Source: Dactylosporangium vinaceum (GTDB lineage Bacteria; Actinomycetota; Actinomycetes; Mycobacteriales; Micromonosporaceae). Taken from it: a stretch of 64,000 nucleotides of DNA. Made by a program: the position numbers and the translations under genes. Location: NCBI RefSeq assembly GCF_019904175.1, contig NZ_CP061913.1:11718001-11782000 (forward strand). Reading direction: 5' to 3'. The notes under the pieces were generated by a model. The model was not told the DNA's origin. It was given only the letters and a program-made list of their open reading frames with translations, and did no database searches. This document shows positions 14,970 through 23,337 of the stretch, one piece after another; the first letter of the stretch is position 1; each line of letters starts with the position of its first letter.

Positions 14970-17336
14970 TCAGCCGGTGACGAGCACCGCCATCGACGTG
15001 CCGTTCTCGAGGAGGACGAGGATCTTGACCCCGTTCTTCGGAACCTTCACGCCGTAGTAGGTGTTGGTCGCCGGGTCCTCCCGGTAGTAGCTCTGGCTGT
15101 CGTCGAACAGCGGGTTGCCCCACTGCCCGCCCAGCGTGCTCGGCGCACTGTTCGCGCCCGAGTGCAGGGTGAACCGGTCCGTCATGGTCCACGCAAACGG
15201 GTCGTCGAAGCCCTGGACGCGCGGGCGGAACGGCGTGCCGTCGGCCTTGAGGTTCAGGTCGGGGTGCGCGTCGATCGGCAGGATCTCACCTGCACCGTGG
15301 TGCTTGCTGGTGTTGTTGTCGCTGTACGAGGTGTCCCAGTACGTGACGAGCAGGCCGGTCTGGTACGGGAAGTGCTCGACGTACTTCGGCCGGTCCGCGA
15401 ACCCGAAGTTGTACGGGCCGGTCTTCATGTACTTGTCGAACGACTCGTACGTGCGGTGCGAGGCGATGTAGTAGTTGTCGTACTCCGTCGTCAGCGAGTT
15501 GCCGGTGGCGGCGAAGCCGACAGCGGTCCAACCGTTGAGGCCGCTCTCGGCCCCGTCGGCGAACACCGTCGTCGACCCGTTGGTGATCTTGATGTCGTCG
15601 GCGAAGAAGCCGTCGCCACCGGTGTTCTCGTCGGTGGAGTACACGAAGCGCAGGCCGACCGTCTTGCCCGCGAAGGCGCTCAGGTCGAACGTCGCCGGCA
15701 CCCAGCCGTTGCTCTTGCCGTCGATGGCGTTGCCCTCGGTCGCCTTGGTGATCGAGCCGGGGATCGCCTTGAAGCCGGTGCCGTCGTCGACCTCGACGTA
15801 GGCGTTGTCACAGACCGTGTTGCCGGAGCACGCCTCGGTGTCCCAGTACGCCTGGAACGACAGCGTCGTGGTGCCGGCCGGGACCGCGACGCTGCGGGTC
15901 AGCGTGTTCTCGAGCAGGTCACCCTTGCCGCTCCACCAGGACTTCGTGCCCTCCGGCGGGGTCGGCAGCGGGGTCGTGACCGGCTTCTTCGGCAGCACGA
16001 CGACGACCGCCTGCGGCTTCTTGCTGTTGTACTCGTGCGGCCCGAGGTCGACGACCTTCGTCTTCCCCGCGTTGACCGTCGCGTAGTCCAGCCAGCCGAG
16101 CTGCAACTTGTCCCAGGCCCCGAGGTCGGCGGCGCGGGCCGCGATCCCGTTGTCGCTGGGCAGGCTCACGCGGCTCTGCGCCATGATGGTCCACCAGTTC
16201 ACCGGGTTCTCGGCGTTGCCGCTGGCCCCCGAGGTGTCGTAGTGGTCGGGCAGGCCGAGGTCGTGGCCGTACTCGTGGGCGAACACGCTCAGGCCGCCGT
16301 TCTCCGGCTGGATCGTGTAGTCACGCACCCACAGGCCGGTGGCCCCGATCTGGGTCCCGCCGACCTTGTTGTAGTCCGGGCCGCTCGTGCGGTTCTGGAA
16401 CGCCGCCCAGCGGTGGCTCCAGATCGCGTCCTCGCCCTGCTGGAGGTCACCGTCGGCCTGGTCGCCGCCGGCGTGGACGATCTGGAAGTGGTCGATGTAC
16501 CCGTCCGGCTCGTTGAAGTCGCCGTCGTGGTCGTAGTCGAAGCGGTCCCACTGGTCGTACGAGGCGAGTGTCGCCTTGATGTCGGCGTCGCTCTTGCCCT
16601 GGGCGTGCTGCCCGTCGACCCACGCGTTGATCGCGTCGCGGATCAGGAAGTGGGTGTTGTCGCAGACGTTGTCCCCGCACGGGTAGCCGTTGCTGCGCCC
16701 GTAGCGGGCCTCGTTGTAGGGCACCTTCACCCAGTCGGTGACCTGGCCCTCGACGCTGTACCGGCCGGAGGACTGCTTCTCGTAATACGTCTTGAGCGAC
16801 TCCGCCCCGTTGCCGCTGGCGAAGTACATGTTCTCGAAGTACTGCTTGCTGAAGTCCGGCTTCCAGATTGTCGAGTTGTCCACGCTGCGGTCCGGCTGCG
16901 GAATCGCGTTGTGCAGCGGGCCGTCGAACGTCGCCGGGCCCGGGATGGCCGGGGCCGTGTCCTGGTCCGGGTAGTCGGCGGCGCGCTGGTTGCCGAACTC
17001 GGCAAGCACCACGAAGATCTTGTCGGTCTTCTCCCGGGCCAGCTCGACGTACTTGTCGACGTGGCCCTTGCTCCTGCTCTTGTCACCGATCTTCACGACG
17101 GTGCTCGAGCCGCGCTTCTGCGCCTGCGCCTGGCCGTTCAGGACCTGCGAGAGGGCGACCTCACGGGATTCACGCCGCTCGTCCTCCAACGGGTTGGACA
17201 GCTCGTCGGAGGGCGTCGATGCGTCGGCGGACGGTGCCTGCTGCACCGGCGCGGCCATGACCGCGCCCCCGCCGACGAACACCCCCATCCCCGACGCGAG
17301 CGTGAGACTGAGCAGTCCCACGGTCAACTTACGCAC
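14970..17336 (-). CDS. Immune-inhibitor-A-type secreted M6 metalloprotease
   Basis: A 788-residue exported zinc protease. The GTG start at 17336 follows GGGAGG six bases upstream; earlier in-frame starts lack a ribosome site and the signal. A signal peptide (RKLTVGLLSLTLASGMGVFVGG) is followed by a propeptide of about 100 residues. The M6 catalytic domain carries H354-E-Y-G-H358 in FAHEYGHDLGLPDHYD, with a further zinc or calcium Asp. The region from about 430 to 640 is MAM/jelly-roll-like (LENTLTRSVAVPAGTTTLSFQ, LSAFAGKTVGLRFVYSTDEN), as in InhA and PrtV-like proteins. It degrades extracellular proteins. A promoter region of 150 bp separates it from the Crp gene. Confidence 0.92.
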   Translation of the reverse strand: MRKLTVGLLSLTLASGMGVFVGGGAVMAAPVQQAPSADASTPSDELSNPLEDERRESREVALSQVLNGQAQAQKRGSSTVVKIGDKSRSKGHVDKYVELAREKTDKIFVVLAEFGNQRAADYPDQDTAPAIPGPATFDGPLHNAIPQPDRSVDNSTIWKPDFSKQYFENMYFASGNGAESLKTYYEKQSSGRYSVEGQVTDWVKVPYNEARYGRSNGYPCGDNVCDNTHFLIRDAINAWVDGQHAQGKSDADIKATLASYDQWDRFDYDHDGDFNEPDGYIDHFQIVHAGGDQADGDLQQGEDAIWSHRWAAFQNRTSGPDYNKVGGTQIGATGLWVRDYTIQPENGGLSVFAHEYGHDLGLPDHYDTSGASGNAENPVNWWTIMAQSRVSLPSDNGIAARAADLGAWDKLQLGWLDYATVNAGKTKVVDLGPHEYNSKKPQAVVVVLPKKPVTTPLPTPPEGTKSWWSGKGDLLENTLTRSVAVPAGTTTLSFQAYWDTEACSGNTVCDNAYVEVDDGTGFKAIPGSITKATEGNAIDGKSNGWVPATFDLSAFAGKTVGLRFVYSTDENTGGDGFFADDIKITNGSTTVFADGAESGLNGWTAVGFAATGNSLTTEYDNYYIASHRTYESFDKYMKTGPYNFGFADRPKYVEHFPYQTGLLVTYWDTSYSDNNTSKHHGAGEILPIDAHPDLNLKADGTPFRPRVQGFDDPFAWTMTDRFTLHSGANSAPSTLGGQWGNPLFDDSQSYYREDPATNTYYGVKVPKNGVKILVLLENGTSMAVLVTG

Positions 17337-17486
17337 AGGTACCTCCCTGGTGGGGCAATCAACACCGAGGCCCTGCGTCGATGCCTCGATGCACCTGTCG
17401 CGGAAGACTAGGTGGTCATCGTGGCCGTCGAAGATCAACAGCGGGGTATGTGCATATGTGCAAGGGTCAACGCGAGGGTGTACCCG

Positions 17487-18143
17487 TCATTGAGCGCGGT
17501 CTCTGAGCGCATCGAGATCATGGACGATTACGTGGAGTCGCCCGGTCTGGATCAGCCCTTCTTCACGCAGCGTGCGCAACGCCTTCGTGACCGCCTCGCG
17601 CGACGAGCCGGTCCAGCCGGCCAGCTCGTCCTGCGACAGCGGCAGGCCGATGCGCAGCCCCTCCGGCGCGGCCTCGCCGAACCGCTCGGCCAGCTCGACC
17701 AGCCGGGCCGCGACCCGGCCCGTCGTGTCGTAGGCGCCGAACTCGATACGCTTGCGGTCGGCGTCGCGCAGCCGGCGGGTCAGCTCGCGCATGAGCAGGA
17801 ACGAGACGCGGGCGTGCCCCAGGAGGTACCGCTCGAAGTCGGGCGACGGCACGGACAGCGCGGTCACCGGCTCCAGCGCCGTCACGGTCGCCGACATCGG
17901 CCCGCCGTCGATCGCCGACAGCTCGCCGATCAGCGCACCCGGCCCCCGCACCGCGAGCACCACCTCGGTGCCCGACGCCGTGTCCGAGGAGACCTTGACC
18001 CGCCCGGCCCGCAGGATGATCACCGCCTCCGAGCGGCTCGCCTCCCGGAAGATCACCGCCCCCCGCCGCCACTGCCGCCGGTGCCCCGCCGCCTCCAGCG
18101 CGGCCTGCTCGTCGGCGTGCAGCAGATCGAAGAACTCGGTCAT
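17487..18143 (-). CDS. Crp/Fnr-family transcriptional regulator
   Basis: A 218-residue regulator. The N-terminal cyclic-nucleotide-binding jelly roll includes the phosphate-binding cassette region ALIGELSAIDGGPMSATVTAL. It retains GELSAIDGGPMSAT, close to the GELA...RSAT pattern of cAMP binders, but with Met for Arg before Ser, so the nucleotide contact is uncertain. The C-terminal winged helix is LPLSQDELAGWTGSSREAVTKALRTLREEG. Its first codon overlaps the stop of the upstream cyclase gene by four bases (ATGA), so cyclase and regulator are made together. This is direct genomic support for a cAMP-type circuit. The regulon may include a Crp-like site at 1995-2008. Confidence 0.9.
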   Translation of the reverse strand: MTEFFDLLHADEQAALEAAGHRRQWRRGAVIFREASRSEAVIILRAGRVKVSSDTASGTEVVLAVRGPGALIGELSAIDGGPMSATVTALEPVTALSVPSPDFERYLLGHARVSFLLMRELTRRLRDADRKRIEFGAYDTTGRVAARLVELAERFGEAAPEGLRIGLPLSQDELAGWTGSSREAVTKALRTLREEGLIQTGRLHVIVHDLDALRDRAQ

Positions 18144-20044
18144 GTGAGCGCCTCCACCACGTAGGCCCGCACCGTCTGCCGGCGGCCCTTCACTTCCAAC
18201 TCCCCGAGCGGCTTCGCGGTGACCCGCCCGGCGATCGCGTCATACGTCACGCCGCCGATCACCACCTGACCCGGCTCGGCGATCGTCTGCAGCCGCGCGG
18301 CCACGTTCACCGCGTCGCCCATCGCGTTGAACCCGCGCAGCAGCTCGCTGCCGATGTTGCCGACGAGCGCCGGCCCGGTGTTGGCCCCGACCCGGAACCG
18401 CGGCCAGTCGGGCCGCCCCTCGGCGATCCCCTGCACCGCCTCCTGCATCTGCAGCGCCGCCCGCACCGCTCGGGCCTCGTGGTCCTCCTGCCGCGCGGGG
18501 GCGTTGAACAGCGCCAGCAGCGCGTCGCCGACGAACTGCACGATCGTCCCGCCGTTGTCGAGAATGCAGGGCACCGCGACGCCGTGATACCGATTGAGCA
18601 TCTCCACGATGTCCCCCGGCTCCACCGCCTCGGAAAACGTGGTGAACCCGCGCAGGTCGGCGAAGAGCGCGGTGACGTCGACGAGCCGGCCGCCGAGTGC
18701 GGCCTGATCGGGGTCGGCCAGCAGCGCGGCCGCCACGTCGGGTGACATGTACTGGCGGAACAGGGTGGAGAGCTCGCCGTACAGCCGGGCGTTCTCCAGT
18801 CCGATCGACAGCTGGTGCGCGAGCGTCTGCCGGACCTCCGGCCGAATCTTGTCGCTGATGGCGACGGCCCCGGCCAGCTGACCCTTGACCGTCAGCGGGA
18901 GCGCACCTTCGGGCTGCTCGAGCCGGCCGTCGCTTTTCAGTGCGATTTCGATGGTACCGAATGCGCCGCGGACGGTCTCGACAGTCCTGCGGATGAACTC
19001 GTCCTCACCGGTCTTGATCTCCGCCTGCTCGCCCACCGCCACCAGGGACTTGAGCTGGTCGGACAGCTCGCGCTCGGCGACCAGGGCGGCGGCCGCCCGG
19101 TCCAGGATCTCGGCCTGCTTCTCGGTCAGCCCGAACCGCTCGGCCATCCGCGCCGCCAGCCGCTCCGGCGCCGCGCCCTGCTCCGACTCCTGCAGCGCGG
19201 CGACGAGCTCCTCGAGCGCGGCTTCATACTGCTGTCGCATCTGCCGGTTGGTGGCGGCCAGCGCGATGCCGTCGAAAAGACCGGAAGCGCTGCCTTCGCG
19301 TCTGTACTGCACGTAGGCGCTGTAGGCCACGAAGAGGAACGCGGCGGTCAGGATGAGGTGCCACTCCCACCACGAGAGCCGCCACTTGTCGGCCAGGGTG
19401 ACGGTGACCATCGCCTCGGCCAGCAGCGCGAACGCGGTCACCACGGAGATGAGCACGGCGCTCGGATTCCTCTTGTAAAGCAGGAAGAAGCGAATTGCGG
19501 CGGCCGCATAGAGCACCACCGCTGCCCACGACACCCAGACCAGCGGCCCCTCGACGTCGCGGATCTGATCCTGCCGCGACAGCGGCGGCAGGTCCGCCAG
19601 CGACCACACGATCCACACGAACAGCAGCAGCCCGAGCCCGATCCGCAGCCCGGCCTGCCACCGCGTGATCCGGTCCGGCAGCCGCAGCGACGACAGCACC
19701 GCGAGCACCGACCCGATGATCAGCCCGACCGCCATCGACTGGTCGAAGCCCGCGTTAGGATGCCCGATCAGCACGCCGGGCGTGGCGAGCGCGTGCGCGA
19801 AGAGAAACCCGGCCGCGGCCAGGAACACCAGCGACACCAGGAACAGCCGCCCGTCCCCCCGCCGCTTCGCCGCGATGCTCATGGCCACGCCGACGACGAC
19901 GTTGATCGCCGCCACGATCATGACGAGCCAGAAGTGCGCCTCGTGGTGCTGCCAGATCTCGTCGGCCCCGGGGCGGCTGAGCAGCAGCCAGAGCCCAGCG
20001 AGCGGCAACGCGAGATGTGCCGCCCAGACGATGACGCGTGGCAT
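18140..20044 (-). CDS. Membrane class III adenylate/guanylate cyclase-type protein
   Basis: A 634-residue protein. The first 250 residues hold about seven hydrophobic helices (MASE-like sensor). A helical and GAF-like linker follows (KSLVAVGEQAEIKTGEDEF, LPLTVKGQLAGAVAIS), and the C-terminal class III cyclase catalytic domain spans about 455-630. Both metal-binding Asp residues are visible (ALFADLRGFTTF and QFVGDALLALF), as is the NVAARLQ transition-state Arg region. The base-recognition Lys usual in adenylyl cyclases appears replaced by Gln (IVQFVGD), so the product is not certain. The ATG at 20044 follows GGGGAGG. It overlaps the downstream Crp gene. An unusual tandem repeat lies upstream. 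Confidence 0.9.
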   Translation of the reverse strand: MPRVIVWAAHLALPLAGLWLLLSRPGADEIWQHHEAHFWLVMIVAAINVVVGVAMSIAAKRRGDGRLFLVSLVFLAAAGFLFAHALATPGVLIGHPNAGFDQSMAVGLIIGSVLAVLSSLRLPDRITRWQAGLRIGLGLLLFVWIVWSLADLPPLSRQDQIRDVEGPLVWVSWAAVVLYAAAAIRFFLLYKRNPSAVLISVVTAFALLAEAMVTVTLADKWRLSWWEWHLILTAAFLFVAYSAYVQYRREGSASGLFDGIALAATNRQMRQQYEAALEELVAALQESEQGAAPERLAARMAERFGLTEKQAEILDRAAAALVAERELSDQLKSLVAVGEQAEIKTGEDEFIRRTVETVRGAFGTIEIALKSDGRLEQPEGALPLTVKGQLAGAVAISDKIRPEVRQTLAHQLSIGLENARLYGELSTLFRQYMSPDVAAALLADPDQAALGGRLVDVTALFADLRGFTTFSEAVEPGDIVEMLNRYHGVAVPCILDNGGTIVQFVGDALLALFNAPARQEDHEARAVRAALQMQEAVQGIAEGRPDWPRFRVGANTGPALVGNIGSELLRGFNAMGDAVNVAARLQTIAEPGQVVIGGVTYDAIAGRVTAKPLGELEVKGRRQTVRAYVVEALT

Positions 20045-20091
20045 CTCAGCCTCCCCTTCCGTTGCTGTTCTTCACGTCGGACTGCGCTTCA

Positions 20092-20310
20092 GGCATCAGC
20101 CACCGCTTCGCGGGCACCGACCACTGCACTTCGGACATCAGCCACTGCTTTGCGGGCACCGGCCACTGCTTCGGGGACGTCGGCTGCTGCTCCTCGGACA
20201 TCAACCACTGCTTTGGGGACATCGGCTGCTGCTTTCGGGGCGGCTGCTGCTCCTCGGCACCGGCCGCTGCTCTTCGGCATCGGTCACTGCTCCTCGGACA
20301 TCGGTCGCGA
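20092..20310. repeat. Degenerate 21-bp tandem repeat upstream of the cyclase gene
   Basis: About ten head-to-tail copies of a 20-21 bp unit, consensus close to GRCAYCGGCCACTGCTTC plus three bases, fill the gap between the cyclase gene and the forward-strand gene at 20449. Copy borders are near 20092, 20113, 20134, 20155, 20176, 20197 and 20218, with later copies losing a base. No spacer diversity is present, so it is not a CRISPR. It may form part of a long cyclase leader or be a slippage product. Confidence 0.8.
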
Positions 20311-20448
20311 TAAGGGTCGCACTTCGGCGGGTGATCTGGGTGGTCTCGTTCTGGACATTCATGACATCCCGCTTCTGCGTCTTTAGACGCAGACAGCTCC
20401 CGCGAACCTCGGTCTCATGGATACGAAGTCGACCACTGGGAGTTTCCG

Positions 20449-21132
20449 ATGAAGTTCAAGGCACCGCTCATGACTCTGGCCGCCGGCCTGGCGGTCGCCG
20501 GCGTGCTCTACGGCGCAAACGTCAACCTCAGCCGCGGCCTACCCAAGAACAACACCGCCGCCACCCAGGCCCCGCCGCCGTCCTCCGCGGCCCCGGCGCC
20601 CCCCACGCCCTCCACCGCCCCGTCCCCCTCTCCCTCAACCGGCACGGGCAACGCGGCCCAGCAGGGCACGATCACCTACGCGGGCGCGGTGGACGGCGGC
20701 GCCGCCTCCCTGGGCGTGGTGGTCAACAACGGCAAGGCGATCGCCTACGTCTGCGACGGCCGCGCGGCCGAGTCCTGGATGGACGGCGAAATGGCCAACG
20801 GCCAGGCCCAGCTGAACAGCGCGAAGGCCACGGGCTCGCTGACCGGCACCTACACCGCCACCCAGATCAAGGGCACGGTGAAGGCCGGCACGAAGACCTG
20901 GACCTTCACCATCAAGGCCGTAGCACCCCCCTCGGGCCTGTACCGCTCCCAGTCCGCCCTCCGCAACAAACTCGACGCGAGCTGGGTCGTCTACGACGGC
21001 AAGCAGGTGGGCGTGGAGAAGCGCAACGGCGCCCTCCAACCGGCCCCGCCGTTCGACGTGAACGCAAGAACCGCCCAGGTGGACGGCACCAACGTGACCA
21101 TCGAACCGACCAGCCCAGCAACCGGATACTGA
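20449..21132 (+). CDS. Exported or membrane-anchored hypothetical protein (first gene of Rieske operon)
   Basis: A 227-residue protein. The N terminus (KFKAPLMTLAAGLAVAGVLYGANV) is a signal or anchor helix. A Pro/Ser/Thr/Ala linker (about 38-68) follows, and then a compact domain of about 150 residues: GTITYAGAVDGGAASLGVVVNNGKAIAYVCDGR, then ESWMDGEM and a lipocalin-like run of beta strands (LTGTYTATQIKGTVKAGTKTWTFTIKAV). No catalytic motif is recognised. Fifteen bases separate it from the DUF6529 gene, and the Rieske gene follows, so it is probably part of a surface redox unit. The ATG follows GGGAG. Confidence 0.7.
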   Translation: MKFKAPLMTLAAGLAVAGVLYGANVNLSRGLPKNNTAATQAPPPSSAAPAPPTPSTAPSPSPSTGTGNAAQQGTITYAGAVDGGAASLGVVVNNGKAIAYVCDGRAAESWMDGEMANGQAQLNSAKATGSLTGTYTATQIKGTVKAGTKTWTFTIKAVAPPSGLYRSQSALRNKLDASWVVYDGKQVGVEKRNGALQPAPPFDVNARTAQVDGTNVTIEPTSPATGY

Positions 21133-21147
21133 GCCAGGAGCCCCGAC

Positions 21148-22608
21148 ATGAACGCCCCGATCAACGACCCCGCGCCCGAGATCCCGGCCCCTCCTGGCCC
21201 GCCCGAACCTCCACGGAAGCGCCTGGAGTTCCCCCCGATCCCCGAGCCGGGCCCACTACCGCCGGCAAACCCCGCCTACCGGTACCAGTCCCCTCAGTCC
21301 TACACAGTCGACCCCATCTTCACCGACCCTCCCCAGTTCGCTCCACTACCCACCGACCCCACCACCGCCCCCGACCCACAGCCACCCCAGCCCACCTTCC
21401 CTGCCGCAGCCCCCTATCCTTCCGCAACCACCTCTCCCTACGCGGCCAGCTCTTCTGCCGCGCCCAGCTCCCTCAGTCCGCTCGTTTCTCCTGCTCCCGC
21501 CAGCTCTCCGCCGTTGATCAGCTCTCCTACCTCGGGGAGCTCTCCTATGTCGGCGAGCCCTGCCGCGCTGGCCAGCTCGGTTGCGCCGGCCAGCCCCGTT
21601 GCGCCGCCCAGCTCTTCGGCGCCGCACAACTCTCTGGGGCCGGCCACCCCTCTGGCGCCGCACAGCTCTCTCGGGCCGGCCACCTCTCTGGCACCGCACA
21701 GCTCTCTCGGGCCGGCCAGCTCCCCGGAGCCACGCAGCTCTCTCGGGCCGGCCACCCCTCTTGCACCGCACAGCTCTCTCGGGCCGCAAAGCGCTCTTGC
21801 ACCGGTCAGCCCTTCAATCCCGTTCACGCCCAACGCCCCGGTGAGCGCTCCAGTTCCGGTGAGCGCGCCGACGCCGATGACTTCTCCGACGCCGATGACC
21901 TCTCCGATGCTGGGAAGCCCCACCGCCCCGGCCAGCCACCCATACCCGGTGAGCCCTTCATCCCCGGCCAGTACCTACCCGGTGAGCTCCCCAGCTGCAG
22001 CCGGCACCTACTCGATGAGCGGTGCCCCTGCTCCGGCAGCCGGCGCCCCGACACCGATGGCGGCTCCGGCCAGCCGGAAGTCGGCGGCCACGCTCATCGT
22101 CCCGTTCCTGGTCGCCTGCCTCGTATCCGCGACTCTCGGCGTCTACGGCAAGCTCCACGAGCCGACGGGCGTCGCTGTGAACATCGCCGGCTTCTCCAGC
22201 CCGGCCACGGTCAAGGTCTGGCTGGCGACCCTCGCCTTCGTCCTGGCCCTGGTCCAGCTGTTCACCGCCCTCGTGATGTACGGCAAGCTCTCGCTCTTCG
22301 CCGACGCCAAGTGGCTAGGCCCAGCCCACCGCTGGTCCGGCCGTCTGGCCTTCCTGGCCTCCATTCCCGTCGCGCTGCACTGTCTCTACGCACTGGGCTT
22401 CGGCGACTACAACACCCGCGTACTCCTCCACTCTCTCCTCGGCTGCTTCTTCTACGGAGCCTTCGCCGCCAAGATGCTGGTCCTCGCCAAGAAGGGCGTC
22501 CCCGGCTGGGCGCTCCCGGTCTTGGGCGGCCTGGTCTTCACCGCGTTGTCGGGCCTGTTCGTCACCTCCGCGCTGTGGTTCTTCACCACGTTCGGCGTCA
22601 AACTCTGA
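21148..22608 (+). CDS. Pro/Ser-rich DUF6529-type membrane protein (cytochrome-b-like)
   Basis: A 486-residue protein in two parts. Residues 1-300 are low complexity, rich in Pro, Ser, Ala and Leu with repeated 12-residue units, probably an unstructured cytoplasmic region. Residues about 310-486 contain five hydrophobic helices with His in suitable places (PAHRWSGRLAF, PVALHCLYALGF, LLHSLLGCFFYG), which suggests one or two b-type hemes as in cytochrome b561 or ferric reductase-like proteins. The similarity to DUF6529 is recognised by layout; heme binding is inferred. It is 16 bases ahead of the Rieske gene, so electrons may pass between them. The start ATG follows CCAGGAG. Confidence 0.7.
   Translation: MNAPINDPAPEIPAPPGPPEPPRKRLEFPPIPEPGPLPPANPAYRYQSPQSYTVDPIFTDPPQFAPLPTDPTTAPDPQPPQPTFPAAAPYPSATTSPYAASSSAAPSSLSPLVSPAPASSPPLISSPTSGSSPMSASPAALASSVAPASPVAPPSSSAPHNSLGPATPLAPHSSLGPATSLAPHSSLGPASSPEPRSSLGPATPLAPHSSLGPQSALAPVSPSIPFTPNAPVSAPVPVSAPTPMTSPTPMTSPMLGSPTAPASHPYPVSPSSPASTYPVSSPAAAGTYSMSGAPAPAAGAPTPMAAPASRKSAATLIVPFLVACLVSATLGVYGKLHEPTGVAVNIAGFSSPATVKVWLATLAFVLALVQLFTALVMYGKLSLFADAKWLGPAHRWSGRLAFLASIPVALHCLYALGFGDYNTRVLLHSLLGCFFYGAFAAKMLVLAKKGVPGWALPVLGGLVFTALSGLFVTSALWFFTTFGVKL
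21621..21800. repeat. 36-bp coding tandem repeat in the DUF6529 gene
   Basis: About five imperfect copies encode the 12-residue unit S-S-L-G-P-A-T-P-L-A-P-H. The nucleotide copies are similar enough to be recent, and the unit length keeps the frame. Confidence 0.75.
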
Positions 22609-22624
22609 AAGGGCCGGAAGAACC

Positions 22625-23137
22625 ATGAGCACTCCAACCCGCCGCACCTTCCTGGCCACCGCGGGCGCCGCCGGCCTGGTCACCGCGCTCTCGGGCTGCG
22701 CCGCTTACGGCCTGGACAGCGCCGCCGCTCAGGACGGCCCCACCGCCGACGGCACCACGCCCCAGGGCGCCACCAGCGAAAACGCCCCAGGCACCGCCAG
22801 CAGCCCGAACGCCGCCAACTCCGGCACAAACGCTGCCGGCGGGTCCGCGGTGGGCGCGTTCGCCCGAACCGCCGACATCCCAGTGGGCGGCGGCCGAATC
22901 TTCGCCAACCAAAAGCTGGTGGTAACCCAGCCGGAGGCCGGCACCTTCCGCTGCTTCACCGCCGTCTGCACCCATGCCGGCTGCCTGGTAGGCGAGGTCA
23001 CCGACGGCACCATCAACTGCGCCTGCCACGGCAGCCGCTTCAAGGTGACCGACGGCGCCGTAGCCGCCGGCCCAGCCAAGAAGGCTCTAGCCGCCATTGC
23101 CATCCAGGTGACGGGCGACGCCATCTCCAAAGCCTGA
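22625..23137 (+). CDS. Tat-exported Rieske [2Fe-2S] protein
   Basis: A 170-residue protein. TRRTFLATAGAAGLVTALSGC combines a twin-arginine motif (R6-R7) with a lipobox ending in Cys25, so it should be folded inside, exported by Tat and possibly lipidated. After a Thr/Ala/Asn-rich linker, the Rieske domain (about 75-170) has both cluster boxes: C115-T-H117-A-G-C120 and C132-A-C134-H135-G-S. C115, H117, C132 and H135 are the expected iron ligands, and C120-C134 the disulfide. It closely resembles the stand-alone QcrA-like Rieske lipoproteins of actinobacteria. Third gene of the 20449-23137 operon. Confidence 0.92.
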   Translation: MSTPTRRTFLATAGAAGLVTALSGCAAYGLDSAAAQDGPTADGTTPQGATSENAPGTASSPNAANSGTNAAGGSAVGAFARTADIPVGGGRIFANQKLVVTQPEAGTFRCFTAVCTHAGCLVGEVTDGTINCACHGSRFKVTDGAVAAGPAKKALAAIAIQVTGDAISKA

Positions 23138-23337
23138 CACCACAGGCTCACCCACCCTCGGCTATCCACAAAGGACGACCGAGCGCGAGAACGACAGACG
23201 ACGCCAGGCCACCTCCGCATCACCTCCACCCCCATTCCCCCTCCGTTCTCCATACGCATCCACCCGCAAGTCCGTCTCCCGCCTGCACCCGTATTCGGTT
23301 CCAACCTCACGGTTGCCGGCGGGCCGGGCTCGGGTGT

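Noticed and set aside
14922..17411. An 829-codon forward frame
   Set aside because: Antisense to the M6 protease, which has HEYGH and a signal peptide.
17440..17465. Repeated ATGTGC near the M6 protease as a regulator site
   Set aside because: Only two six-base copies with eight-base spacing and no promoter match; too weak to call.
20092..20310. Possible CRISPR array or a Cys/His-rich small protein
   Set aside because: The units are contiguous with no unique spacers, so not a CRISPR. The open frames lack ribosome sites and arise from the 21-bp period.
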